Shown piece after piece: positions 7,163-16,387 of a stretch of DNA of 38,427 nt. Below the pieces are notes generated by a model. It did not search any database. It was given only the letters and a program-made list of their open reading frames with translations, and was not told the DNA's origin. A program made the translations under genes and the position numbers. The DNA comes from an uncultured Eubacteriales bacterium (GTDB taxonomy: Bacteria; Bacillota; Clostridia; Oscillospirales; Oscillospiraceae): the NCBI GenBank assembly GCA_900544705.1, contig UQWH01000014.1, positions 1 to 38,427 of the forward strand, read 5' to 3'. Positions within the stretch are counted from its first letter, which is position 1, and each line of letters opens with the position of its first letter.

Positions 7163-10100
7163 CTATTCGCCCCGTTCCAGACCCTTGATGGTTCCAATGA
7201 CGGACTGCCTGCAAAGACGCTGATAGGGAAGCGCGCGCAGCAGAGCGATGAGAACGAGCGCGCAAGCGCTGAGAATCAGGTGCAGGCTCCACGGGTACTG
7301 CCACAAAAGTCCCTGCGTCAGAGTGGTGACAAGCGCGGCGGGGGAAAGCGTATGGAAGCCGGTTTCAAAGAAAGCGCAGCCAAGCAGGATCAACGCATAG
7401 GCCGCATTGGCAAGCAGTACCGCCCACAGGCTCTCCTGCATGGCAAGCAACCAGTGCGTCCGCCGGATGGCCCCCTTGGACGCGCCGAGGGCGCGCAGAA
7501 CGCCGATGCGGCGGCGCTCCTGCTCCGCCATGTCCGAGAGGATGAACAGCAGGATGATCAGTACCAGCAGCACGGCGGCTGCGCCGAGAAGGACGGTCAG
7601 CGTGCGCTGATTCTCGCACACGGTGCGCAGCTCGTTCCGCTCACGGAAGTGGCTCTTGAAGTCCAGCGATTCCTGCTCGGAAAGGTTCCAGTAGGAGCTG
7701 GTGTGATCCTCCGCGTCGGAGGCATAGAACTGGAAGACGGTCTTGCCGTGGCAGTAAGGACAGTGCATATCCTGACTCTGTGCGTCCCAGTGGGCCTGCT
7801 CGGGGGAGTAACGCTTTTTGGCGTTGGGGTAGACCGCAGAGATGAGCTTCTGCCCGGAAACAAGCACGCCGGGCTGGGCGCTGCTTTCAAAGAGCCACAC
7901 GCCGGGGTATTCGTGCAGCACGGCCAGCACCTCAACAGATGCGTCCGAAACCGTTGTGAAGACGCCGTTTTCCGTGATCATGTGCGAATCTGCGGAAAGA
8001 TGCAGAATATCGCCCGGCCGGATGGTATTGTCGGAGGCGTAGCGGTAGGCATCGACAAGGTCCGAGCTGAAGAGCATATCGTCCCGCGTATTGCGGTAGT
8101 TCGGCATCAGCAGGATGCAGCCCTCGCCGGAGAGCAGCTTCTCTAAGTCGATGTCTCCGGTGTATTCCAGCAGCTTTTCCAGAAGGCGGCTGTTCTGCGC
8201 CACACCGGCGATGGAAACCGTCTGGTTAAGATAGGAGAGGATCGGGCTGTCCGTATATCCCGCAAGGTGGACGTGCTCTGCCGCAAGATAGGAGTCTATG
8301 CGCGAGGGAGCCTCGCCCAGATCGTCCGGCTGACTGTAATCCTCCAGTTTTTCCGCAAGAAAGCGGGGATTCATGCCGTAGGTCGCCGTGAGGACATAGT
8401 CCGGCAGGTCGGCTCGCTCGACGTTGATGCGGTAGGTATCAAAGGCAAAGTGAGCCAGCAGAAGCGTCAGCAGCGCGAGTAGAAGCGAGAGCGCGCACAG
8501 CAGGCGCGCCAGCAGACAGCGGCGGCGGTTGAAGCGCGCGGCCGCCCGCTCCATCTCCGTGAGCGACCCGCGGCGCAGCGCGGTGCGCTTCGGCGCTTTT
8601 TTGACGGCGATGGCGGTTTTGCCCGTGAGCGGCAGACGCAGGGAATAGAGCAGCGGGATTTGCAGGCCTGCCAGCAGAGCCAGCGCGCCGAAAACGACGC
8701 TGCGCAGCAGGAAGCTCCAGTCAAAGGCCAGCACGGAGCCGTGATAGTGCCAGCGCAGCGCGGCACTTGCTCCCAGATAGCCCAGCGGCAGGCCAAGCAG
8801 CAGGGAAAACAGCAGGAAAAGCAGAGCCTCCGTGAGCTGCATGACTGCGGCCTGCTTATTCTGCAAACCGATGGCACGGAGCATGACGATGGAATAGGCG
8901 CGGCGCTTGCTCTGCACCACGCAGATGACCAGCACCGCACAGGAGGAGATCAGCACCAGAATGGTGTTCAAGACCGTTCCGGTCATGCCGGCGGCGCTGG
9001 CGCTGTCGTCCGGAAAAGCATAGGTGTTGATGCGGATGTTATAGTCGTTTTTCTGGTACAGCTCTTCCGGCCCGGGGTAGTAGGTGTCCGGGATCAGCGT
9101 CAGGCCGGGAAATTCAAAGTCGTTGTTGTATTCCTTGTTCGTAAACCGGAAGGGCTGGCCGTTTTCGTCGAGAACGTCTGGAAAGATGTAAAGCTCCGTC
9201 CCGTCCTCGGCAAATTCCCAGATGCCCTGCCGGATGACGATCTCCTCCGCGACCGGATCCCAGCCCCAGAACTCCACGGAATCATAGGGCAGGCCATTAT
9301 CGCCCGCGAAGTAGGTGTAAAGGCTGTAATACCCGTTGCCGAGCGACTGATCCGCTTCGACTGCCGCGGCGTAGAGCTCTGCGAGAGGCCGGTCGCTGCG
9401 CAGAAGGATGCAGTTGCCGGCCGGTGTCCAGCCGGTATTGAGATCCTCCACCTGCTCCCTGGCAAGGTTGAGATTTCTATCCAGCATTGCGCGGCCGGCC
9501 TCGGAAAGAAAAGCGTCTGGCAGTGCGTGCCCGCCGGTGTCCCATGTCGCCTCATAGGCCTTGAGGATGCCGCAGACGGTGTAGAGCACGTTCGCGCTCA
9601 GGTCGTCGTAGCTGTGCGTGGTGACGATCGTCTCCCCATCCTGCTCACCAAAGGCTTCGCCGTTCAGCGTCGCCTTGGACTCCCGGCAGGCCAGCGAGAG
9701 CGGGTAGTCCGCGCCCGTGACCAGAATCGGCCGTACCGTGGTCGTTTCCGCAATGCGCATTGGGCGATCCGGCGCATAGACTGCAAGATAGTGCGCAAGG
9801 GAGATGTCCAGCTGCTCCGGCGTCATATCCTGCGGCTCGACCGGCGCCCCATAGCTCGAAATGCAGTATTCCGTGAGATCGCGGTAGAAGCTTTGCAGCG
9901 CCAGATCGTTTGCCATGTTTTCCTTGAGCCCTTCTATGTAGGCGTAGTACTCGTCGAGATACTCCGCCTTGCAGGCTTCAAAGGCCGCAGCCTTTATCTC
10001 TTCAAGCAGCGCGGTCTGCCGGTGCTGGAAGACGTTGCCGATGGAACTCGTGGCATTCCAGATGTAGCGGACAGAAATGCTGTCGCCGACCTTTGGCAGA

Positions 10101-10498
10101 TTGCCGAGGGCGAACTGATCCTCCACGATGAGGATTTCGTTCTCCGCCTCCGGCAGGCGGCCGTCAAGCAGCTCAAAGCTTCCGAGCGCCATCACCTCCG
10201 GCGTCATGACAGAGATGATCTCGTCGGAGCTGTCGTGTGCGGCCGGCAGCACGGCGCATTGCACGCCCTGTGCGGACAGCAGCTGCGCCAGCGTTTCGCA
10301 GTCCTCCGCGCTCCGATCCAGCAGCATGACCTGCCAGCTTCCATAGGTTTTTTCACGCTGAAGCTGGGCTTCCGCCTGCGTGGACGGCAGGATGATCGCG
10401 AGTGCGGACGAGAGCAGGAAGGACAGCACAAGCACGATCAGAAGCAGGGAGGATTCCTTTTTGCGGCCAAGCATTCCTTTCCATGTCAGGTGAAACAC
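7163..10498 (-). CDS. FtsX/MacB-like ABC permease, paralog 2 of 3
   Basis: An 1111-aa protein with the same architecture as its neighbours: N-terminal helix, large extracellular domain, FtsX domain, central helix, second extracellular domain, C-terminal FtsX domain. The first 45 residues (MFHLTWKGMLGRKKESSLLL...) and the membrane parts are nearly the same as in paralog 3. The first extracellular domain differs much more (for example SIGNVFQHRQTALLEEIKAA in place of the paralog 3 sequence). The Cys pair is CPYC. It starts at ATG 10498 with an AGGAGT site, 43 bases past the stop of paralog 1. Tandem duplication followed by divergence of the outer domain is the simplest reading. Confidence 0.9.
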   Translation of the reverse strand: MFHLTWKGMLGRKKESSLLLIVLVLSFLLSSALAIILPSTQAEAQLQREKTYGSWQVMLLDRSAEDCETLAQLLSAQGVQCAVLPAAHDSSDEIISVMTPEVMALGSFELLDGRLPEAENEILIVEDQFALGNLPKVGDSISVRYIWNATSSIGNVFQHRQTALLEEIKAAAFEACKAEYLDEYYAYIEGLKENMANDLALQSFYRDLTEYCISSYGAPVEPQDMTPEQLDISLAHYLAVYAPDRPMRIAETTTVRPILVTGADYPLSLACRESKATLNGEAFGEQDGETIVTTHSYDDLSANVLYTVCGILKAYEATWDTGGHALPDAFLSEAGRAMLDRNLNLAREQVEDLNTGWTPAGNCILLRSDRPLAELYAAAVEADQSLGNGYYSLYTYFAGDNGLPYDSVEFWGWDPVAEEIVIRQGIWEFAEDGTELYIFPDVLDENGQPFRFTNKEYNNDFEFPGLTLIPDTYYPGPEELYQKNDYNIRINTYAFPDDSASAAGMTGTVLNTILVLISSCAVLVICVVQSKRRAYSIVMLRAIGLQNKQAAVMQLTEALLFLLFSLLLGLPLGYLGASAALRWHYHGSVLAFDWSFLLRSVVFGALALLAGLQIPLLYSLRLPLTGKTAIAVKKAPKRTALRRGSLTEMERAAARFNRRRCLLARLLCALSLLLALLTLLLAHFAFDTYRINVERADLPDYVLTATYGMNPRFLAEKLEDYSQPDDLGEAPSRIDSYLAAEHVHLAGYTDSPILSYLNQTVSIAGVAQNSRLLEKLLEYTGDIDLEKLLSGEGCILLMPNYRNTRDDMLFSSDLVDAYRYASDNTIRPGDILHLSADSHMITENGVFTTVSDASVEVLAVLHEYPGVWLFESSAQPGVLVSGQKLISAVYPNAKKRYSPEQAHWDAQSQDMHCPYCHGKTVFQFYASDAEDHTSSYWNLSEQESLDFKSHFRERNELRTVCENQRTLTVLLGAAAVLLVLIILLFILSDMAEQERRRIGVLRALGASKGAIRRTHWLLAMQESLWAVLLANAAYALILLGCAFFETGFHTLSPAALVTTLTQGLLWQYPWSLHLILSACALVLIALLRALPYQRLCRQSVIGTIKGLERGE

Positions 10499-10541
10499 GT
10501 TCTCACTCCTTTCGGCAGATGGGGGTGGGCGTACGGTCGGT

Positions 10542-13500
10542 TTATTCTCCTCTCTCCAGACCCTTGATGGTCCCGATGACGGACAGTTTGCACAGACGCT
10601 GATAGGGAAGGACGCGCAGCAGGGTGATCAGTGCCCACGCGGCGGCGCAGAGCACAAGGTGCCAGAGCCACGGGTACTGCCAGAGGAGCCCTTGCGACAG
10701 GGTGGTGATGAGGGCGGCAGGGGAAAGCGTATGGAAGCCGGTTTCAAAGAAGGCGCAGCACAGCAGGACGACGGCGATGGCGGCATTGGCGAGCAGCACC
10801 GCCCACAGTCCCTCCTGCATGGCAAGCAGCCAGTGGGTCTTGCGGATGGCCTTTTTGGAGGCGCCGAGCGCACGCAGGATGCCGGTGCGGCGGCGCTCCT
10901 GCTCGGCCATATCCGAGAGAATGAACAGCAGAATGATCACGACCAGCAGCACGGCGGCTGCGCCCAGCAGAACGGTCATGACCTGCTGGTTCAGGCAGGC
11001 GGAATGGCGCTCCAGCTTTTCCCGGTAGTAGTTCTTCATGTCCAGACCGTCCGACTGCGCCAGATTCCAGTAGGAGCTGGTGTGATCCTCCGCGTCCGAG
11101 GCGTAGAACTGAAAGTAGGTCGTACCGCGGCAGTATTCGCAGTGCAGCGCACTGAGCTGGCGGAGCCAGCGGGCCTCGTCGGCGTTGCAGCGCTGGCTGG
11201 CGTAGGGATAGAGGTTTGTGATCAGCTTCTGCCCGGAAACGACCGTGCAGGGCACGGCGCTGCCGCCGAGCAGCCACACGCCGGGGTACTCGTGCAGCAC
11301 GGCCAGTACCTCGACGTCCATCTCCTTGGTGATGTCCTTTGGCTTTTCCAGCGTGGGGACATCTCCCGGCCCTTTCGGCTCGGCGACGCTGTGGGTGACG
11401 GCGGTCAGATGCAGCTTATCGCCCGGACGGAAGGTGTCGTCCGTTTCATAGCGGTAAGCGTCGGCGGGGTCTGCGCTGTAGGAATAGTCCTCGTTTTTGT
11501 CCACACTGTAGTAGGGCATCAGAAGGATGCAGCCCTTGCCGGACAGGAGCTTTTCCGTGTCGATCGGCCCTGTCAGCGCGAGCAGCCGCTGCAAAATGGT
11601 GCTGTTCGCATTCAGACCGACCGCGCTGATGCGCTCGTTCTGGGAAAGAAGATGCTGCATCAGCGGACTTTCCTCCGCGCGTTCGCCGCCCGGCTTTATA
11701 TTTTCCGCGGCGAGATAGCTCTCCAACCGCGAGGGTGTTTCGCCAAGGGCGCTTTCGCCCTCGTATTTATTCTGCTTTTCGCGCAGAAAGCGGGAGGACA
11801 TCCCATAGCCCGCCTTGAGCGTGTAGTCCGGCATATCCGCGCGCTCGACCTCGATGCGGTAGCTGTCAAAGGCAAAGTGCGACAGCAGCAGCGTCAGCAG
11901 AGCCAGCAGCAGCGCAAGCGAGCAAAGCAGGCGCGCCAGCAGGTCGCGGCGGCGGTTGAAGCGCGCGGCGGCGCGCTCCATATCCAGCAGCGTGCCGCTG
12001 CGCAGACCTGCACGCCTCGGCGCCTTTTTGACGGCGATGGAGGACTTGCCCGTGAGCGGCAGGCGCATGGCATAGAGCAACGGAATTTCCAGCCCGATGC
12101 ACAGGGAGAGCGCGCCGAATATCACGCTGCGCAGCAGGAAAGCGAAGTCCATGGCCAGCACGCTGCCGCCGTAGAGCCAGCGCATGGCGAGACTCGCGGC
12201 TAGATAGCCAAGCGGCAGGCCGATGAGCAGGGAAACGACAAGGAAGCTCAGCGCCTCCGTGAGCTGCATAACAGCGGCCTGCCCGTTTTGCAGGCCGATG
12301 GATTTGAGCAGCACCAGCCCGTGCGCGCGGCGCTTGCTCTGCACCACGCAGATGACCAGCACGGCGCAGGCCGAGATCAGCACCAATATACCGTTGAGAA
12401 CGGCGCTGGTTGCGCTTGCGGCGCTGCCGGCTTCATCCGGGTAGGCATAGGCGTTCAGCCGGAAGCGGTATTCGTTTTTCTGGTACAGCTCCTCCAGCGA
12501 TGGAAGCTCCACCGGCAGAGGATCCAGACCGGGAATGCGGAAGTCCGGCTCCGTGATGCGGGAGAGGGAAACGCTCTGGCCCTTGCCGGTAGTGAAGTTT
12601 TTCTCGTCCAGATCGTCGGGAATGAAAACCGTATCGCCGTTGGTGCTGAATTCCCAGGAACGCCGGGTGTCCGTGCCGGGGATCAGACCGGTGATGATGC
12701 CGGTGGTCGTGCGCCAACGCTCGTCATAGGAGTGGTCGAGCCGGTAGGTCGGTTCGGAAATGGAGCGGTATACCTCGGCCATGTCCGTGTAGAAGCCGGC
12801 GGCGCTGCCCTCGGACTTCATCAGAAGCGTCGTCGTGGCGACGGAGGTCATGGCAAGGTCGGGCAGGTCGTCCTTTACGTACTGCACGCCGTCCTCTATG
12901 GCCTGACGGCCCTCCGCCGAGAGGAAGGCGTCCGGCAGCGCGTGGCTTCCGCTGTCCCATGTGCCTTCATAGGCCTTGAGGATGCCGCAGACGGTGTAAT
13001 GCACATTGGCAGTCATTTGCAGATAGTCGCTGCCCATGGAGAAGATTTTCCCCTCCAGCGGGCCGTAGCCTATCCCGTGCAGCGCGCGCTTGTCGATGCG
13101 CTTGAGCACGGTCATATTGAAATTCTCCCGGCCGTAGAGCTTCGGCTCGTTGACTGTGATGTCGCTGGGCGACAGGGGACTCATCCAGAGATAGGTACTC
13201 AGATAGGTAAGGAAGGAGGTGTTGAGCTGCTCCTCGGTCATCTCCTCCGGCGGAATGTTTTCGTTCGTGTTCAGACAGTATTTTGTCAGGTTGTCATAGC
13301 GGTAGTCCCACAGACTGCTTTCGTTATCGGCCAGAAGCCCGTCGATATACTGATAATAGGATTCCAGATAATTCTCCTTGAGCGAGGAAAGCGTCTCCTG
13401 CATGGCCTCGGAGAAGGCCTGCTCCTGCCGGCGGCGGTAGTCGTCGGCATCGGTGGAATAGATGTCCCAGAAATACTGCACGGAGATCTGCTCGCCGACC

Positions 13501-13910
13501 TGCGGCTTGGAGCGGATGCCGAACTGATTTTCAACAATGAGGATCTCATCCTTATTTTCGGGCAGGCGCCCCTCCAGCAGCTCAAAGCCGCTCAGCTCCA
13601 TCAGCTCCGGCGTGATTTCGGAGATGATCTCATCATCTGAGGTGACGCCAACCGTTGGAAGAAGTGCAGCCTTTGCGCCCCGCGCCTGGGCGGCCTGCGC
13701 CATCGTATCGCAGACGTTGTCGGACTCACCGTAGAGCATGAGCTGCCAGCTTCCGTAGGTTTTCTGTCGCTGAAGCTGAATCCCGGCCTGCGTGGACGGC
13801 AGGACGATCGCAAGCGCGGAGGAAAGCAAGAACGACAGCACCAGCACGATCAGCAGCAGCGACGATTCCTTTTTCCGGCCGAGCATTCCTGCCCATGTCA
13901 GGTGAAACAC
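10542..13910 (-). CDS. FtsX/MacB-like ABC permease, paralog 1 of 3 (first gene of operon)
   Basis: About 1122 aa, first gene of the four-gene ABC operon. It has the same layout as the other two, with an N-terminal helix, two extracellular domains and two FtsX domains, ending in VIGTIKGLERGE. The Cys pair is CEYC (LHCEYCRGTTYFQFY). I place the start at GTG 13910 rather than the TTG at 13913, because GTG gives MFHLTW, matching the ATG-started paralogs, and an AGGTGG site lies a few bases upstream. The second extracellular domain has extra residues (EPKGPGDVPTLEKPKD region). A consensus promoter lies about 45 bases upstream. The operon is divergent from the type VII locus and shares its control region. 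Confidence 0.9.
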   Translation of the reverse strand: MFHLTWAGMLGRKKESSLLLIVLVLSFLLSSALAIVLPSTQAGIQLQRQKTYGSWQLMLYGESDNVCDTMAQAAQARGAKAALLPTVGVTSDDEIISEITPELMELSGFELLEGRLPENKDEILIVENQFGIRSKPQVGEQISVQYFWDIYSTDADDYRRRQEQAFSEAMQETLSSLKENYLESYYQYIDGLLADNESSLWDYRYDNLTKYCLNTNENIPPEEMTEEQLNTSFLTYLSTYLWMSPLSPSDITVNEPKLYGRENFNMTVLKRIDKRALHGIGYGPLEGKIFSMGSDYLQMTANVHYTVCGILKAYEGTWDSGSHALPDAFLSAEGRQAIEDGVQYVKDDLPDLAMTSVATTTLLMKSEGSAAGFYTDMAEVYRSISEPTYRLDHSYDERWRTTTGIITGLIPGTDTRRSWEFSTNGDTVFIPDDLDEKNFTTGKGQSVSLSRITEPDFRIPGLDPLPVELPSLEELYQKNEYRFRLNAYAYPDEAGSAASATSAVLNGILVLISACAVLVICVVQSKRRAHGLVLLKSIGLQNGQAAVMQLTEALSFLVVSLLIGLPLGYLAASLAMRWLYGGSVLAMDFAFLLRSVIFGALSLCIGLEIPLLYAMRLPLTGKSSIAVKKAPRRAGLRSGTLLDMERAAARFNRRRDLLARLLCSLALLLALLTLLLSHFAFDSYRIEVERADMPDYTLKAGYGMSSRFLREKQNKYEGESALGETPSRLESYLAAENIKPGGERAEESPLMQHLLSQNERISAVGLNANSTILQRLLALTGPIDTEKLLSGKGCILLMPYYSVDKNEDYSYSADPADAYRYETDDTFRPGDKLHLTAVTHSVAEPKGPGDVPTLEKPKDITKEMDVEVLAVLHEYPGVWLLGGSAVPCTVVSGQKLITNLYPYASQRCNADEARWLRQLSALHCEYCRGTTYFQFYASDAEDHTSSYWNLAQSDGLDMKNYYREKLERHSACLNQQVMTVLLGAAAVLLVVIILLFILSDMAEQERRRTGILRALGASKKAIRKTHWLLAMQEGLWAVLLANAAIAVVLLCCAFFETGFHTLSPAALITTLSQGLLWQYPWLWHLVLCAAAWALITLLRVLPYQRLCKLSVIGTIKGLERGE

Positions 13911-13956
13911 CAAACCACCTCATCTCATTTGTATTTTGGAATTCGATATTTTTCCC

Positions 13957-13985
13957 AGTATATCCTATTTCAGGAATTCTGTCAA
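13957..13985 (-). promoter_or_regulatory. Promoter of the three-permease ABC operon
   Basis: On the minus strand, -35 TTGACA (13985-13980), 17-base spacer, -10 TATACT (13962-13957). It lies about 47 bases upstream of the GTG start at 13910 and is the only good promoter seen for the whole operon. Confidence 0.85.
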
Positions 13986-14087
13986 CCGCGTCGAAAAACA
14001 ATAGCTTTTCTCACAAGGACATCGGAATGTAACAAATGCAGCAAATATCCCAAAATCAATGGGCATATCGCCTGAAAAAATAACGCA

Positions 14088-14116
14088 TTGACAGATTTTT
14101 CAAAATTCAATATAAT
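14088..14116 (+). promoter_or_regulatory. Consensus promoter of the type VII core operon
   Basis: Perfect -35 TTGACA (14088-14093), 17-base spacer, perfect -10 TATAAT (14111-14116), 37 bases before the ATG at 14153. The surrounding 18 bases (14084-14101) match the WXG100 promoter at 20921-20938 at 16 positions, suggesting common control or a shared origin. Confidence 0.9.
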
Positions 14117-14152
14117 GTACATATCATAAAACAAATTGAGGAGGGCTGCGGC

Positions 14153-15046
14153 ATGAATACTCTGCTTGAATCCGGCCTGCTCAGCGAACGATCCTGCGGC
14201 GCAAATTTTGCCTATCTTCTGAACGGAGATCTGCGCGTGCAGCCAACGGAATACAAGGTGCTGCAGCGCTGCGGTCAGATCCCGCTGCTGCGCTGTATGG
14301 CGATGCGCTATAACGGCCGGACGGAGCTGCTCTATCTTTCGGCGGGCTGCCGCGCCCTCAGCGCCATGCTGCCGACGATGAGTGCCAGCGCTTTCCTGAT
14401 CGTGGTGCAGGAGCTTCTGGATGCCGTTCGGGAAGTGGGAAATAACGGCTTCCTTTCGCGTACACATATTGATCTTTCTTTTCAGAAGATTTTTGTCGAT
14501 CCCGGCACACATAAGGTTTTTCTTTCCTATCTGCCGCTGGATCGCCCGCTCTTTGAAGATGCACAGAGCTTCACGAATTGCCTGCGAGCCGAGCTGATCG
14601 ACGCAATTCTCAGTTTCCCGGCCTCCGGTTCCGGTCTGCTTGACGGCCTTTTGCGTCAGCTCAGAGATGCCCTGCCGCTTGAGAGCATCCAAACCAGAAC
14701 GGCGCATCAGACTGCGGTGCCGCTGCGTACGCCTTCGTGGAACGGTATGCTTCGCCTGGTCGCGCTGGATGCGCCCATGGCGCTGGAGATACAGGTCCAT
14801 CGTGTGCCGTTTACCATCGGAAAAAACGCGGGGATCGTCGATGCGGCACTGACTTATAATCAGGCGATCAGCCGTCTGCACTGCCGCATCACAAAACTGA
14901 ACGGCCGGTATCAGATCACCGATCTCGGCAGCGTAAACGGAACTTTCGTCAATGGCGGAAGGCTCACGCCGAATCTTCCGTATCAGATCGAAAACGGCGA
15001 TACCGTTCTGCTGGCAAACAGCAGCTTCCGGGTCAGCATTGGGTAA
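14153..15046 (+). CDS. DUF6382-like / FHA domain protein of the type VII locus
   Basis: A 297-aa cytoplasmic protein. Residues 1-175 resemble the DUF6382 domain that often precedes FHA domains in Firmicutes, including the stretch KIFVDPGTHKVFLSYLPLDRP. Residues about 200-297 are an FHA domain: FTIGKN, then ISRLHCRI, then ITDLGSVNGTFVNGG, all the phosphothreonine-binding signatures. There is no membrane helix. It starts at ATG 14153 with GAGGAGGG eight bases upstream and is first in the operon. FHA domains bind pThr peptides, so it may recruit or gate the secretion ATPase. The pattern of the N-terminal domain recalls the pseudokinase-like cytosolic domain of EssB/YukC; this is a hypothesis that a fold prediction could test. 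Confidence 0.82.
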   Translation: MNTLLESGLLSERSCGANFAYLLNGDLRVQPTEYKVLQRCGQIPLLRCMAMRYNGRTELLYLSAGCRALSAMLPTMSASAFLIVVQELLDAVREVGNNGFLSRTHIDLSFQKIFVDPGTHKVFLSYLPLDRPLFEDAQSFTNCLRAELIDAILSFPASGSGLLDGLLRQLRDALPLESIQTRTAHQTAVPLRTPSWNGMLRLVALDAPMALEIQVHRVPFTIGKNAGIVDAALTYNQAISRLHCRITKLNGRYQITDLGSVNGTFVNGGRLTPNLPYQIENGDTVLLANSSFRVSIG

Positions 15047-15058
15047 GGAGGTGCGCGC

Positions 15059-16105
15059 GTGAAACGTCCGAGAATCATCATTGCGGATACCGATTCAAAT
15101 TATATCGTGCCTTTGCAGCTTAAATTTGCCGAAGAGTTCTTTGACAAGGTTGATCTGGAGATCATTACGGATCCGGCGTATTTCAGCGAGCTTTTTTCGG
15201 TGCCGCAGACCGCGGATATTCTGATCGTGTCGGAGGAGCTGTTTGACCGCAGCCTGCTGCGCCATGTGTTTGGAAGCGTGTTCGTCCTGACGGAACAGGA
15301 AACGCAGGAACACAGCGGCAGAGTCCGCCGGCTGTTTAAATATACAAGCATTCAGGAAATATTTGCGCAGTTTCGCGCCCACAGCGGCGGCGTTCTGGAA
15401 CAAACGCAGGAAGAACGGCGCGGACCGCAGATTCTGCTGGTTTTCTCCGCCGTGGGCGGAGTGGGCAAAACGACGGTCGCCATGGGACTTGCCGCCGCAC
15501 TTGCAGCCGAGGGACGCCGGGTTGTTTATCTTGGTGCGGAACGGCTGCAGAGCTTCCAGTACCGTCTGAAGCAGCCGCAGTATCTTACCTCTTCTGCGGT
15601 TTTGAACGCGCTGCACAGCGATACGCAGCTTTCGTTTGAGCAGCTCCGCCCGGCGATCGCGAACGATGTCTTTTCCTATCTGCCTCCCTTCCGGGCGCCG
15701 CTCATGGCGCTGGGATTGTCCTATGGCATATATGAAGCTGCGGCGGCTGCCGCAAAGCAGTCCGGAGAATTTGACGCGGTCATTGTAGATGCCGACAGCG
15801 TTTTTGATGAGGAGAAGGCCCAACTGATGGATCTTGCCGACCGTGTGATCCTGATCACGCGGCAGACGCCGAGAGCGGTTGCTGCGACGGAAGCGCTGGC
15901 CGCCAATATCAACGGACTGAGCAGGGAGAAGTATATCTTCCTCTGCAATGACTTTGATGCCGCACAGGGAAATGCTCTGGCCGCCAGCGGCCTGCGTTTT
16001 TCCGTCGATGATTACATCCCGCATTTTGCGGAGTATGACCGGCTGACCAACCGCGATCTTGCGCGGGAGGAGAGCATTCGGAGACTGGCGTTTCTGATGC
16101 TGTAG
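15059..16105 (+). CDS. CpaE/MinD-like P-loop ATPase with degenerate receiver domain
   Basis: A 348-aa protein. Residues 1-115 look like a response-regulator receiver fold (RIIIADTDSNY, then ADILIVSEE, then VFVLTEQE), but the phospho-acceptor Asp position appears to hold Ser, as in the pseudo-receiver of CpaE proteins. Residues about 125-348 are a SIMIBI/MinD-type ATPase with AVGGVGKTT (131-139). The signature Lys of the deviant Walker A motif (KGGVGKT) is Val here, while the P-loop Lys137 is kept. VIVDADSVFDE is the likely Walker B/switch region. It starts at GTG 15059 after AAGGAGGTG. CpaE-type proteins position secretion or pilus machines at the membrane; here it probably localises or clocks the type VII apparatus. 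It lies 12 bases past the FHA gene. Confidence 0.85.
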   Translation: MKRPRIIIADTDSNYIVPLQLKFAEEFFDKVDLEIITDPAYFSELFSVPQTADILIVSEELFDRSLLRHVFGSVFVLTEQETQEHSGRVRRLFKYTSIQEIFAQFRAHSGGVLEQTQEERRGPQILLVFSAVGGVGKTTVAMGLAAALAAEGRRVVYLGAERLQSFQYRLKQPQYLTSSAVLNALHSDTQLSFEQLRPAIANDVFSYLPPFRAPLMALGLSYGIYEAAAAAAKQSGEFDAVIVDADSVFDEEKAQLMDLADRVILITRQTPRAVAATEALAANINGLSREKYIFLCNDFDAAQGNALAASGLRFSVDDYIPHFAEYDRLTNRDLAREESIRRLAFLML

Positions 16106-16114
16106 GAGGTGCTT

Positions 16115-16387
16115 ATGAAACAGAAGGCGGTTGTCGTATTTCAGATTCCGCAGCGGAAATTTTCCGTTGATCTGGAGATCCCGCTGGATATTACGGCCAA
16201 AGAACTGGTCGCTGCGTTGAATGCGGCGTATGAACTGGGAATTGATACTTCTGACATCAAGAACTGCTATTTGCAGGCGGAAAACCCGATCGCCCTGCTG
16301 CGCGGCAACCGTATTCTGGAGGAATTCGGACTGCGCAGCGGCAGCGTGATCTACTACACCGGCCAGGGAGCAACGTATGGAGAATAG
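16115..16387 (+). CDS. esaB: EsaB/YukD-like ubiquitin-fold protein
   Basis: A 90-aa protein with the beta-grasp pattern of EsaB/YukD: KAVVVFQIPQRKFSVDLEIPLDITAKELVAAL, then a helix, then LLRGNRILEEFGLRSGSVIYYTG. The start is ATG 16115 with AGGAGG five bases before it; an in-frame GTG at 16109 overlaps that ribosome site and is unlikely. Its end overlaps the start of essC by 11 bases, so translation is coupled. In T7SSb systems EsaB is a small cytoplasmic component needed for secretion and may bind the EssC ATPase. Confidence 0.88.
   Translation: MKQKAVVVFQIPQRKFSVDLEIPLDITAKELVAALNAAYELGIDTSDIKNCYLQAENPIALLRGNRILEEFGLRSGSVIYYTGQGATYGE

Noticed and set aside
4079..10567. Long plus-strand open frames (471 aa at 4079-5494, 635 aa at 8660-10567)
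   Set aside because: They are antisense to the three FtsX permeases, recur at the same places in each paralog, and are rich in Gln/Arg/His as expected for shadows.
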